Shown: in pieces, positions 11,187 through 20,080 of the stretch
How the letters are laid out: each line of letters starts with the position of its first letter
How positions within the stretch are numbered: position 1 is the first letter of the stretch
From: Paracyclopina nana
Taxonomy: Eukaryota > Arthropoda > Copepoda > Cyclopoida > Cyclopettidae
Length of the DNA: 64,000 bases
Assembly: GCA_019096065.1 (NCBI GenBank)
Contig: JAGUCH010000002.1
Span: 13,528,501-13,592,500 of the forward strand
Reading direction: 5' to 3'
Program-made: the position numbers and the translations under genes
Notes under the pieces: generated by a model
The model's input: the letters and a program-made list of their open reading frames with translations, nothing else
Told to the model about the DNA's origin: nothing
Database searches by the model: none

Positions 11187-12281
11187 CTACCAGTTTAAAT
11201 CACCTTGAACTTCATGAGCTTGCTTCCCTTCACTGGCCCTCTTGCTTCCAGGCTTGGGTTTATATAGATTGTTCTTCTGATCTCTTTTCTTGCTGAAACA
11301 CTCCGTCTCTCGGTGGCCTGGAATGTCACAATACCAGCATTTAAGGCGATTACCCTGGGAGGTCCTAGGTGGTCTGCGTTCCCCAAGGCAACCTTTGACA
11401 AGGTCAATGAATTTCTCCACTGTATTTTCGAGGCTTTCTTGATTCTTGGGTTGGGCCGGTTGATCTTCCTTATCTTGAATCTTGATGGCATTAACCTCTG
11501 GTGGTGGTACTGAAGCCTTCTTGTCATTGGAAAATGAAGCTTCCACTCTTGATGCGAAGCCAACTATATCTTCCAACTTGGTGTATTCTTGGACCACAAC
11601 CTGCGACTTGATAGTCTTGATGAGCCCGTGTACAAATCGGCGCTTCACCATAAATTGGTAGGCCTCATTCTTCGCCAATTCCTGGACCTCTGGCAGTTTA
11701 CCCGCGGCAACCAGAGTGGTGGGGGTGTTCTCCAAAGGTGCGAAGTTCTCCATTAAGGTCAGGGTCCCAGTTTTGACCCTATCAAAGAAGTCCTTGACTG
11801 TCTCATTAGGCTCCTGTACCAAGGAGTCTTCAATTGCCGATTCTTCAGCCAAGGTGCACACATGGTGGAAACGGGCAAGAAAAATCTTCTTCAATCCATT
11901 AGGCCCCTCCCAAGTGGAGGGCGTCCGCTTCTCCTCAGCCAAAATATTATACCACTGACCTGCTTTGCCTTTCAAGGCCAAAGCTGCATAACTTGCAGTG
12001 GCTTCATCACTCCAGCGGGGTTGTTCAGCAGCAGCAGCCCCTTGATTGACAATTGTACGCAGGTGATCTATGCGTGTCACCCAGGCTCGAGGTCCAAGCT
12101 TGTCCGTCGATCGGTCTCCAGAAAACTCAGGCAAATCGATTGCCTTGATTGCCCTGTTGGCCATGGCAGTAGTGCTGTGACTGCCCAATTGATCCAAATT
12201 GCCCGCAGGCTCCTCTTGATTACCAGGCTCCACTGGTACGTCTTCTTCACCTGCAACTCGTCCTGAGCCAGGCATATACAC
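11187..12281 (-). CDS. gag: Gag of the Gypsy-type element
   Basis: A 364-residue frame starting near the right LTR. A helical capsid-type region (about 60-250) carries the Gypsy-gag signature of charged and Trp residues (a WYNILAEE segment), and near the C-terminus there is one zinc knuckle, CWYCDIPGHRETEC. It should package element RNA. Pol follows after about ten bases. Confidence 0.85.
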   Translation of the reverse strand: MYMPGSGRVAGEEDVPVEPGNQEEPAGNLDQLGSHSTTAMANRAIKAIDLPEFSGDRSTDKLGPRAWVTRIDHLRTIVNQGAAAAEQPRWSDEATASYAALALKGKAGQWYNILAEEKRTPSTWEGPNGLKKIFLARFHHVCTLAEESAIEDSLVQEPNETVKDFFDRVKTGTLTLMENFAPLENTPTTLVAAGKLPEVQELAKNEAYQFMVKRRFVHGLIKTIKSQVVVQEYTKLEDIVGFASRVEASFSNDKKASVPPPEVNAIKIQDKEDQPAQPKNQESLENTVEKFIDLVKGCLGERRPPRTSQGNRLKCWYCDIPGHRETECFSKKRDQKNNLYKPKPGSKRASEGKQAHEVQGDLNW

Positions 12282-12391
12282 TGACTATATTCCGGCGCAA
12301 AGTCTGCTCTTTTGCAAGCAAGCAAAAAGGGCAGAGTCCCTCCCCCAGGTTAAAAACGAGGACGTGAGGTCGAAAAACCAGATGCCACCAA

Positions 12392-12619
12392 TATTGTATC
12401 CTGGACTTCCCAAGATCCTAACAACTATGGCGAGCCGGAATGAGCACAACTTGCTAGCTCAAAGTCAGTATCAAATCTGTTGCTTTATTGCAGTACTCGC
12501 GCTTATATATCTGTCGCACAAGGTTACGGCACTATCATAAGAGTGAGTGTTGTTAGGCGGAAGCAGGAAAAGGGTTAGTTGCGTAAAAGAGTGATTGCCA
12601 GGAAGTCAAAAGTACAATA
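12392..12619 (-). repeat. Right end repeat (LTR) of the Gypsy-type element
   Basis: A 228-bp repeat bounded by TATTGTA and TACAATA on the minus strand, immediately followed (leftward) by TTGGTGGCATCTGG as a likely primer-binding site. On the minus strand it contains AATAAA (in GCAATAAAGC), a plausible poly(A) signal. Its outer edge lies at 12619, five bases inside the intron of the neighbouring host gene. Confidence 0.85.
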
Positions 12620-12624
12620 CATAC

Positions 12625-12754
12625 CGTAATATCCAAAATTGTTAGATGTGTCGATGACATGGCCTTTGGATGTGGAAATGAACTCTTTGCAGCTTTTCAC
12701 TTCTCCGGCAAAAGCAAAAAAAAGCAAGCAGACAAATTTGACGAGGCCCACCAT
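12625..12754 (-). CDS. First coding exon of a small secreted protein (partial gene)
   Basis: ATG at 12754 starts a 43-codon exon. Residues 1-~20 (MVGLVKFVCLLFFAFAGEV) form a clear signal peptide, followed by KSCKEFISTSKGHVIDTSNN. The exon ends at a splice donor (ATTACG then GTATGT). The Gypsy-type element begins right after the fifth intron base, so its first T completes the donor consensus. No later exon could be recognised in the window; they may lie beyond the left edge, or the gene may be dead. I do not recognise the family. An internal ATG-start reading through the donor into the LTR is not credible. Confidence 0.5.
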
Positions 12755-13253
12755 CACTCAAGCCTACTAAGCAATTGCATCATCCCTTTATCTAATTTAG
12801 AGATAAGATGAAACTGAAAAAAAAAGGAATGACGAGAGATTGCACAATATCCGATTACGGACTTTTCCCGTTTTCCGCGCGTGTTTTAATAGTTATTTAT
12901 TTCGAGCTGGGGCACGTAAAGTAGGGTCATTAAATAGCTGAGCGAGGATTTTAAAATGGGAAAACTCGAGTACAGCTTTACTAGCCCGAGCCTGCGAGGG
13001 CTGTAATTGTACGAGTGTTTTTCCATTTTAAAATCCGAGGTCAGCTATTTAATGACCCTACTTTACGTGCCACAGCTCGGAATATACAATTTTATATTCT
13101 GTAATACGATTTTTGAGTGTTTTAATGAAGTTACCGGGCTGCCCCGTGCCCTAGAAAATACTGCTCGGTTTTTAGTTGCTATGTGAATATCACTGGCTCT
13201 CATTAGCTAGCATCCAGTATTTTGGGAGCAATTAAATAGACTTTTAAAATCCA

Positions 13254-13317
13254 TCACAATGGTTAGAGTGCTAGGCTCTTGATTCAGGAGTCTAGGGTTC
13301 AAACCCCACTCACTCCT
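13254..13317 (+). repeat. tRNA-like segment, copy 1 unit a
   Basis: It contains GGTTAGAGTGC and the B-box-like GGGTTCAAACCCC. It corresponds to the better-preserved unit at 15957-16029, which resembles arginine tRNA. The 5' part does not fold, so it is not a working tRNA gene. Confidence 0.5.
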
Positions 13318-13388
13318 TAACTTATTTTTTTTCTTTATCTGGCTTAAATTATGGTTAAAGTCCTATACATAGCATGCAATTTTCATCA

Positions 13389-13461
13389 TGTTTCCATAGC
13401 TCAGTGGTTAGAGCTTTGGGAAGCAAATCCAACTGTCTGAGGTTCGAATCTTGGATGATCC
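13389..13461 (+). repeat. tRNA-like segment, copy 1 unit b
   Basis: It has a good A-box/D-arm (TAGCTCAGTGGTTAGAGC), an anticodon-type stem TTGGG/TCCAA around a 7-base loop, and a B box GGTTCGAATC, followed by CTCTCTTTTTT as a Pol III stop. The acceptor and T stems have mismatches. It is most likely a tRNA-derived promoter module rather than a functional tRNA. Confidence 0.55.
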
Positions 13462-13591
13462 TCTCTTTTTTCCAACTTCTTTGGAATTTGGATTACTTCC
13501 ATGGAATATGAGGGGCATTAAATTACTTAAAATCCCTCAAATTTGATTCAAGGGCTGTTGAGTATTTAATATCCCCCAAATTGCTTAGAAA

Positions 13592-13801
13592 TAGTTCGCC
13601 TGGATATCATAGAGAGCGGAAGATTTCCAGCACACGCTACTGAGCAAATCGCGAAGGTCAAAATCTAAGTGAACGCAAATTTAAAAATATACACGTCACA
13701 CAACCTCAAGTACATAAGTTTGACCTTTGCAATTTTTCGAGCGTTCGCGATGGTCTCAGCTTACTAAAACTTCCGCTCTCTATTTATATCCAGTCGACCT
13801 A
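13592..13801. mobile_element. 210-bp hAT-like MITE nested in copy 1
   Basis: It is bounded by inverted repeats of about 35 bp (TAGTTCGCCTGGATAT at the left, ATATCCAGTCGACCTA at the right, with AGAGAGCGGAAG inside). The 8-bp sequence CTTAGAAA flanks it on both sides (13584-13591 and 13802-13809). The sister copy at 16294-16301 has a single CTTAGAAA and no insert, giving a direct empty-site comparison. An 8-bp duplication fits the hAT superfamily. Confidence 0.8.
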
Positions 13802-13891
13802 CTTAGAAAGAACTGTGATATAAAAGAGCTGAGTCGGATCGGTAAACTGAATTATAACACGAGGAAATCGTATTACAGTATATAAAAAACT

Positions 13892-14344
13892 AAAAGATTT
13901 TGCATCACTTAAAGAGTGGACAAGCTATTTTGCGATCTCAGCGCGTAGACTGAAATTTTATTAGCGTGGGTCGGAATTAAGATTTTGATGAAACGAGCCT
14001 ACTTATTTGGGCCAAAAAAATAGCTTGTTTTCGATAAAACAATCACTTAATTTCTTTAATGGAATGGGAGCAAATAATTAAAAATAGTCATAGTAGGGCA
14101 ACTCCTAACGCAAGCTTTCATTTTCACCATTTCAATCGCATTTTTGTTAAAAGTTCTGCAAAAAAAATTGCTTGGCTCAGTTGGTCAAACCTTTCCTGGA
14201 GCAGCATCATCCCGTCGGAATAAATAAGTTATTATCACTCAACTACACTTTAACAGCTATTAGCGCAGAAAATCGCTGAGCACGGGCTGGCTTTTTCGAC
14301 CCACAAAATTGAACGTCCGCTCTTTAAGTGATGCAAAATCTTTT
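13892..14344. mobile_element. 453-bp inverted-repeat MITE with 8-bp duplication
   Basis: The ends read AAAAGATTTTGCATCACTTA and its reverse complement, extending to ~28 bp with few mismatches. Both sides are flanked by AAAAAACT (13884-13891 and 14345-14352). It has no coding capacity. It inserted at the very edge of the tRNA-like element copy 1. The duplication size fits hAT, though the terminal bases are not typical. Confidence 0.7.
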
Positions 14345-14352
14345 AAAAAACT

Positions 14353-14805
14353 CAAGCGCACTCAGAAAAAAGAATTTCCTCCTGTTCAATTCTGCCGGTC
14401 AATTGCGCGCGCGGGCGGCACTTACACTGGAGGGGATACCAATTGATACTCACTGTGCAAAACTCAAAAGGGTTTCTTATATGTAGTAAAACTTTGGATA
14501 GCCGTGTGAAGCAAATTTTGTCCACCCACCCACCTCCAAAAGCTCGGGCAAATGGTTAAAAATCCGGCAAGAATCACGTTCTCTTCGAGTATGCGTCTAA
14601 CATCAACCTGAGGGCTATTGCAACCCAGAAAAAATTCCCCACCCATGGCTATGCGCATATGTCCAGCTCCACGAAAAAAGCCCAAAGTTTTGATCATTGC
14701 AGGTGCCTTAATTGTCTCAAATCATATTGTCCCATTATAAGTTGCACTAGACCCTATAAACTAACAATCTTTAAGCATCAAGTAATATACCCTGCTGGAT
14801 TGGCC
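14353..14805. other. Non-coding stretch between repeats
   Basis: I see no gene, tRNA or clear repeat here. A 77-codon frame at 14464-14697 (minus) has no recognisable features. Confidence 0.3.
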
Positions 14806-15527
14806 TATGCTCAATGTCACATTGCATAATGTCTCATGGCAAATTGTCACATAGCATATTGTCACATAGCACAATGGCCCATGGGAAATTGTCCCATGGC
14901 AAATTACCTCATAGCATATTGTCACATAGCTTATTGTCACATAGCAAATTGTCTCATAGCAAATTGTGTCATAGCAAATTGTCTCATAGCACAATGGCCC
15001 AAAGCATATTGTCACATGGCAAATTGTCCCATAACAAATTGTCTCATAGAATATTGTCTCATAGCATATTGTCACATGGCAAATTGTCTCATAGCATATT
15101 GTCATATAGGATTTCGTCTCATAGCATATTGTTCCATAGCTAATTGTCTCATAGTAATTTGTCTTATAGCAATTTGTCACATGGCACATTGTTCCATAGA
15201 AAATTGTCTCATAGGATTTTGTCTCATAGTGTGACAATTTATGCTATGAGACAATATGCCATGTGACAATAAGCTATGTGACAACATGCTATGAGCCAAT
15301 GTGCAATGAGACAATGTGCTATGGGACAATTTGCTATGAGAAAATATGCTATGAGACAATATGCTATGACACAATATGCTATGTGACAATATGCTATGTG
15401 ACAATATGCTATGGGCCATTGTGCTATGAGACAATTTGCTTTGGGCCAATTTGCTAGGGGCCATTGTTCTTTGTGACAATATGCTATTTGACAAATGCCT
15501 TTGTGACAATTTGCTTTACTTAGTAAC
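14806..15527. repeat. Head-to-head 15-bp minisatellite (giant foldback)
   Basis: About 27 imperfect units of CATAGCATATTGTCA run in one direction from ~14810 to ~15228. The array then turns round and about 20 units of the reverse complement (TGACAATATGCTATG) run to ~15527. Because the period is divisible by three, open frames with five-residue repeats (SHSIL and similar) appear on both strands; they are by-products. The two halves can pair into one large hairpin, like the repeat-built arms of foldback transposons. Confidence 0.9.
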
Positions 15528-15956
15528 AACAATATAGCCTTGTTGCCTCATTTGCTATGGAACATTCTAATATGTTCCAAGAATATAATAGTTATTTATT
15601 TCGAGCTGGGGCACGTAAAGTAGGGTCATTAAATAGCTGAGCGAGGATTTTAAAATGGGAAAACTCGAGTACAGCTTTACTAGCCCGAGCCTGCGAGGGC
15701 TGTAATTGTACGAGTGTTTTTCCATTTTAAAATCCTCGCTCAGCTATTTAATGACCCAATTTTACATGCCCTAGCTCAAAATATACAATTTTATATTCTG
15801 TAATACGATTTTTGAGTGTTTTAATGAAGTTACCGGGCTGCCCAGTGCCCTAGAAAATGCTGCTTGGTTTTTAGTTGCTTCACTGGCTCTCATGAGCTAG
15901 CATCCTGTGGTTTGGGGGCAATGAAATAGACTTTTAAGATTCATTTTTGCAGAGGT

Positions 15957-16029
15957 GCTCCTATGGCACAATGGATCGAGCGCTGGGTTCTAGATTCAGC
16001 AGTCTAGGGTTCAAACCCCAGTCATTCCT
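15957..16029 (+). repeat. tRNA-Arg-like segment, copy 2 unit a
   Basis: GCTCCTATGGCACAATGGAT with a loop around TTCTAGA and a T-arm GGGTTCAAACCCC closely echoes arginine tRNA (UCU). The acceptor ends do not pair well (GCTCCTA against GTCATTCC), so it is a tRNA-derived module or pseudogene. Confidence 0.55.
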
Positions 16030-16100
16030 TGACTTTTTTTATTTCTTTATCTGGCTTAAGTTATGGTAAAGTCCTGTACATAGCATGCAATTTTCATGGT

Positions 16101-16171
16101 GTTTCCATAGTTCAGTGGTTAGTGCATTGGAATGCTAATCCAACTGTCTGAGGCTAAAATCTTGGATGATT
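16101..16171 (+). repeat. tRNA-like segment, copy 2 unit b
   Basis: This corresponds to 13389-13461 in copy 1, with a D-arm-like AGTTCAGTGGTTAGTGC and an anticodon-type stem TTGGA/TCCAA around ATGCTAA. The B box is degenerate here. It is followed by TCTCTCTTTTTT. Confidence 0.45.
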
Positions 16172-16463
16172 CTCTCTTTTTTATAACTTTTTGGGAATGT
16201 TGATTAGTTTCATGGAATTTGAGGGCATTAAATTACTTAAAATCCCTCAAATTTGATTCAAGGGCCGTTAAGTATTTAAAATCCCCCAAATTGCTTAGAA
16301 AGAACTGTGATATAAAAGAGCTGAGTCGGATCGGTAAACTGAATTATAACACGAGGAAATCGTATTACAGTATATAAAAATAATTATTAGCAATTTTTTG
16401 TAAAACTGGACACATGCGCGTAGCCCAGACTTTTGCCCTCTTGATTGCAACCTTTCCAAGCCT

Positions 16464-16829
16464 TTGGCAGACAAAGAGCCCATCTATGATAAGGAAAGAG
16501 GCAAAGTAATGACTTTCAGAGCTGGCACCTTCGGTGAGAGAAGTTGGTCGCTGACACTTGTAAAAACTGTACATCCAGTCCAGAATGAGAGGATCAAGTT
16601 CTTTGCCAAGTTTCTCCTTGAAGGTGCTATGCTCCCAAAGTTGAAAGCCTATGCTGACCAATTGTTGACAGCTCCTGTGGCCATGATCAAGACTTGGGGC
16701 AGCTTGCATGCCAAGAGGACCCAGCCTCTGTTTGAGGCCTTGCTCCATGCAAATGTTGACAGCAAAGTGACATTAACCAAGGCTCTTGAGAGCAATCTCA
16801 ATTTTTTGCTCAAGCCCTACTTGAACTAG
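16464..16829 (+). CDS. Unknown 121-residue protein, possible gene or pseudogene
   Basis: A single open frame starting MADKEPIYDKERGKVMTFRA and rich in Lys, Leu and Ala, with an amphipathic helical look in the second half and no signal peptide or membrane segment. It is not recognised. AATAAA lies about 55 bases after the stop, consistent with a transcript end. It begins some 85 bases after the tRNA-like element copy 2, so a 5' part may have been lost or displaced. An antisense frame (16365-16748) overlaps it and looks less protein-like. It could be a 3' exon, a small gene or a decayed copy. Confidence 0.35.
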   Translation: MADKEPIYDKERGKVMTFRAGTFGERSWSLTLVKTVHPVQNERIKFFAKFLLEGAMLPKLKAYADQLLTAPVAMIKTWGSLHAKRTQPLFEALLHANVDSKVTLTKALESNLNFLLKPYLN

Positions 16830-17428
16830 CTTGATGAAGAGCAGCATTCAGAGGTAACTAAACTGTGGCCCAATGTAATGCATTAATAAAAACACAATAT
16901 TAGCTCATTTCTTATCTAAATTATACCCAAAATGGACTGCTGACTCAAGAGAAATTATAGCCTCAAACAAGTGGAAGTTGATTGGCAACCTTGCATAATA
17001 AAAAGGAAGAATTCATGCAAACAGGTCCTTTGTATATTCTTCAACACTGCACTAATGATGATACATCTGAGTCAAGATATTTCAGCACCAACTTTTTTGG
17101 CCTTAAAATTTTTAAGGCATCTGTTGATAGTGCTTCTGAGAAAACAAAAGGAAAGTCTGCGTGTGTCTTCATGAAGTGTGTGCAAGTGACCAATTAATTA
17201 TAGCAACAGCAGGGAGGAATATACATACATATCACTGACATGATGAAAGGCCTAAAATACATGGTAGTTTCTCAATAAATAATTGCAAAGGAAACTTTTT
17301 CGCTATCACTTTTTTGTATAGATATGCGCTAATTGTGGTTCATCTCAACTACGACAAAACGGCAATTCTGACCAGCCAAGATGACAGTCAAAATGCCAAC
17401 ATTACACATTGAATAGTGGGAGTAATCT
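16830..17428. other. Intergenic stretch
   Basis: This holds the probable poly(A) signal of the preceding frame near 16884 and the 3' side of the next minus-strand gene. Two overlapping frames at 16971-17197 show no recognisable domain. Confidence 0.3.
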
Positions 17429-18337
17429 CTAATGCTTGAACGGTGGCAGACCAAAATCAGCCGGTCTGAAGTCAATCAAGGAGTGCAACACCTGGGTAGC
17501 CAACTTGGTATATTGAGGCGCCAAGTTCTTATGTGGAATCATCACCGATTGCATGCCAGCTTCGTGGGCAGCTTGGACTCCGTTGGGAGCATCCTCTATC
17601 ACCAAGCACTTGGACGGATCCGCTGGAGGATCAAAAGTCTTGGCACAAAGAAGGAAAATATCGGGGCTGGGCTTGCCAGCCTTTAGGTCAGGATGGGATC
17701 CAGTGACCACATGGCAAAATAAGTCAAACACCTCCCTGCAACAAAATGTGTCACCTCATGGCTGACCAAAATATGTAGGAAAACAGGACCTGTGGTTTTT
17801 GGTCTTCTCTGCCAAAGTGGGAGTGCTTGAACTTGTTGCCACTGCAATGGGGATTTTGTTGGCATGTAAATGCTTGATAAGCCTGGCAGCTCCCTCATGC
17901 ATTTTGCATTTGCCATACATGGGTTCAACCAGGTTGGAATATTCCTCATTCAGCTCCTCAGTGGTCATGGGTAGATCAAGCAGCTCGATCATGTCCTCAA
18001 TCATATCCTCTCGTCTCTTTCCCATCAGCTCGACCCTTTGCTCCCAATCAAGGGACTTTCCATGCTGTGACAAGATCTCACGAGTTGCATTGCTGAATAT
18101 GCGACCTGTATCCAGGATCAGACCATCCACATCAAAGATCACATGAGTCACATCCTAGAAAGGCCCATAGTTAATATCTTTGAAATTTAAATCATTCATG
18201 CCCAGAGATTCTAGATTGCTTTGGGCTTTGCAAAATGGCACTACTAAAATGGAATGTATTGAGCCATATGTACACAAATAAAGTACTGGTTAATTAGAAC
18301 TTACACAACAGCACTCATCAAAGTTTAATTCCAGCAT
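17429..18337 (-). CDS. PUDP: Pseudouridine-5'-phosphatase-like HAD hydrolase 1
   Basis: Proposed exons: 18337-18305, 18154-17790 and 17735-17429, giving 234 residues with in-phase GT-AG junctions; human PUDP has 228. The HAD motifs are all visible: FDVDG (motif I nucleophile), ATSSS (II), GKPSPD with the conserved Lys (III) and IEDAPNG (IV). The C-terminus ends FRPADFGLPPF, like PUDP. Such enzymes remove phosphate from pseudouridine 5'-phosphate in the cytosol; other small phosphomonoesters are possible. The first exon (MLELNFDECC) is short and is the least certain part. A paralog lies just upstream on the same strand (18913-20080). Confidence 0.85.
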
Positions 18338-18912
18338 TTGCTGGGGGTCGCCATTGTAGTACACCATACTTGAGAGAACTGATACGAGAACAGTCTCAAA
18401 ACAAGCCATAAAAGGGCGAAAAAAGCCCTCTCTTTAGAATACACAGCCAACAGGCAAGCGCATAGGCTCGAACGAGGCATGACAGTACCAAAAAAACAGA
18501 CTGAGGCCTAGCTCTGATCTTGCCTTGAACTTGAAGCTCTAAACACTTGATTATCTTGCTTCATTCGATAAATTACTTAGCCTTCACGGACATTTGCACC
18601 CCTTTTCAGAATGCCTCTCAGCAATTCATTATCTAAGCATCTTTTTGAAAAAGGCATTAATTCCAGCATTTGCTGGGGTCGCCATTAAAAGGCATAGAAA
18701 AGGCATTAAGTGTCTGATGAGATATTATGGCTAAAAAGTATTTTTTTACTGTCCATCTGTGATTATAAGTATGACCTTTCTCCCTTCTTGAGTATTATAG
18801 AGACTATTTCTATTTGCAAGTTGGGTAAAACAAAGCCACCTAAACCTTAAAAAACTGTTTTTCACGGAAAGGTAAAAAATACTGATTGGTATATGCACCC
18901 AAAGGTCACAGG
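18338..18912. other. Spacer between the two HAD paralogs
   Basis: A 575-bp gap holding the promoter and leader of the first paralog and the 3' end of the second. A ~28-base segment around the first paralog's start codon (18326-18354, core CCAGCATTTGCTGGGG) recurs at 18659-18686. I see no other gene. Confidence 0.4.
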
Positions 18913-20080
18913 TTACAATACAAATAATATGTACCCACTACTTTTTTCAGCTTCTATCTTACGGCTCATTACCTTGTAATCATATGGCGGAAGTCCAAAC
19001 AGCTCTGGTTGGAAGTCGTGACCATTCCTGATGGTATAGCTAGGGTGGGCTCCCAAAGCAACCTCCACAGGCATTTTAGGATCCGGGATGAACACAGACT
19101 TCATTCCAGCCGCTGTGGCCGCACGAATTCCATTCACAGCATCCTCAAATACGAGACATTCGTCAGGGCTCAGGTCAGAGCCCTTCTTAAATCGATTCTT
19201 GGCCACTATGAATACATCAGGAGCAGGTTTACCCTGAATGAGAAAAATTATTTTGGTTGTAAATATTTCATTAAAGTTAATTAATATCGTAGAATTGTGA
19301 CATTCAAAAATCTGGCAAATACATGAAATGGTTAGTTAAACTCAGTGTTAAAATTAGTACTGTTTGAGACGCATCAAAAAATGAGTACTGTTTGAGACGC
19401 ATCAAAGCGTAAGTCTTGGTTCTTTGTTGCTTTGACAGGACAAGAGTTGCTTTACAGCTAATACTTGAGCTCGGCATTGTTGCAACATTTCTTTGGAATC
19501 AGGAAAAAAAATACTGAATGACGAACTGTTCAGCGCTGAAGCCTGCAAAATTGATGAGCTTAAGATTTCTATCAAAGATCATCATTTCCAACTAGTCTAA
19601 AGAAGCTCAAATACCAAAATTCACCTTGGTCACTTCAGGATCGCTGAGCGAGACAATGTGCCTGAAATAGCCGATCATGCCCTGCAAATGATCCGTCTTT
19701 TTGGCCACGGTCCTAAAAGTGCAGCTTGTGGCAATTGCCATGGGGATCTTGTTTTTATGCAAGTGTTGCAGAATCTTGATCATGCCTGGCATGGGCCTGG
19801 TGCTGGGGAACATTTTGCTCTGCTCCTCGACCACAGTGGCATGCCAATCCTCAGGACTCATGTCCAGCCTGTAGTAATCCACGATCATTTTGGCACAATC
19901 CAAAGCAGTTCGGCCACGCAATTTCCACTCGAGATCGACGGAATAAGCCCTTCCCAAAGCGTTAAGCACGATTTTGTCAGCGGCCTCGTAAAAATGCTCG
20001 CTGTTGATGAGAAGACCATCAAGGTCGAAAATCACACAACTGCACTTTCCATTCGGGGACGTTGAACGGCTCATCATCAT
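18913..20080 (-). CDS. PUDP: Pseudouridine-5'-phosphatase-like HAD hydrolase 2
   Basis: Proposed exons: 20080-19625 and 19233-18913, giving 258 residues. HAD motifs: FDLDGLLINS (I), ATSCT (II), GKPAPDVF (III) and FEDAVNG (IV), with FQPELFGLPPY near the end as in human PUDP. A ~20-residue C-terminal tail (KVMSRKIEAEKSSGYILFVL) is extra. A 3' splice site (TTATTGCAG) lies just upstream of the ATG, so a non-coding first exon is likely. Start chosen at the first of three consecutive ATGs. It and the downstream paralog are clearly diverged tandem duplicates and may differ in substrate. Confidence 0.88.

Larger units (their letters stand above)
5162..12619 (-). mobile_element. Gypsy-type LTR element with env (errantivirus-like)
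   Basis: A minus-strand element in the order LTR, gag, pol (protease, reverse transcriptase, RNase H, integrase), env, LTR. The right end repeat is 228 bp (12392-12619), bounded by TATTGTA and TACAATA. The left copy matches the first 126 bp of it and appears identical over that stretch, suggesting a fairly recent insertion. A purine-rich tract (GGGGAGGGA) precedes the left repeat, and TTGGTGGCATCTGG follows the right one as a primer-binding-like site. Pol appears broken about twice, while gag and env each read as one open frame. The element sits just inside the first intron of a host gene at 12625-12754. Confidence 0.9.
12888..13887. mobile_element. Inverted-repeat element with tRNA-like modules, copy 1
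   Basis: The first of two related copies (second at 15588-16379). The left part (12888-13087) is a near-perfect hairpin whose arms run from GGGGCACGTAAAGTAGGGTC to its reverse complement. The right part is bounded by 23-bp inverted repeats (13090-13112 and 13865-13887, core CTGTAATACGATTT). Between them lie two tRNA-like segments with Pol III box-B-like motifs (13254-13317 and 13389-13461), the second followed by a T run. A 210-bp element with its 8-bp duplication is nested at 13592-13801. No coding capacity is seen, so it would be non-autonomous. Confidence 0.7.
15588..16379. mobile_element. Inverted-repeat element with tRNA-like modules, copy 2
   Basis: The sister of the copy at 12888-13887, exactly 2,700 bp downstream at its left edge and highly similar throughout. 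It has the same left hairpin (here with better-matching arms ending in CCTCGCTCAGCTATTTAATG), 23-bp inverted repeats at 15789-15811 and 16357-16379, and two tRNA-like units. It lacks the nested 210-bp element, retaining the single target CTTAGAAA at 16294-16301. Its right inverted repeat abuts unrelated sequence. Confidence 0.7.

Noticed and set aside
14806-15527. Possible CRISPR-like array
   Set aside because: The units are contiguous with no spacers, the period is 15 bp and the genome is animal.
14761-15532. Overlapping open frames on both strands with five-residue repeats
   Set aside because: They follow from a 15-bp tandem unit lacking stops in several frames; no gene.
13254-16171. Four candidate tRNA genes
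   Set aside because: A and B boxes are good in places, but acceptor or T stems mismatch and all lie inside a repeated element; treated as tRNA-derived modules.
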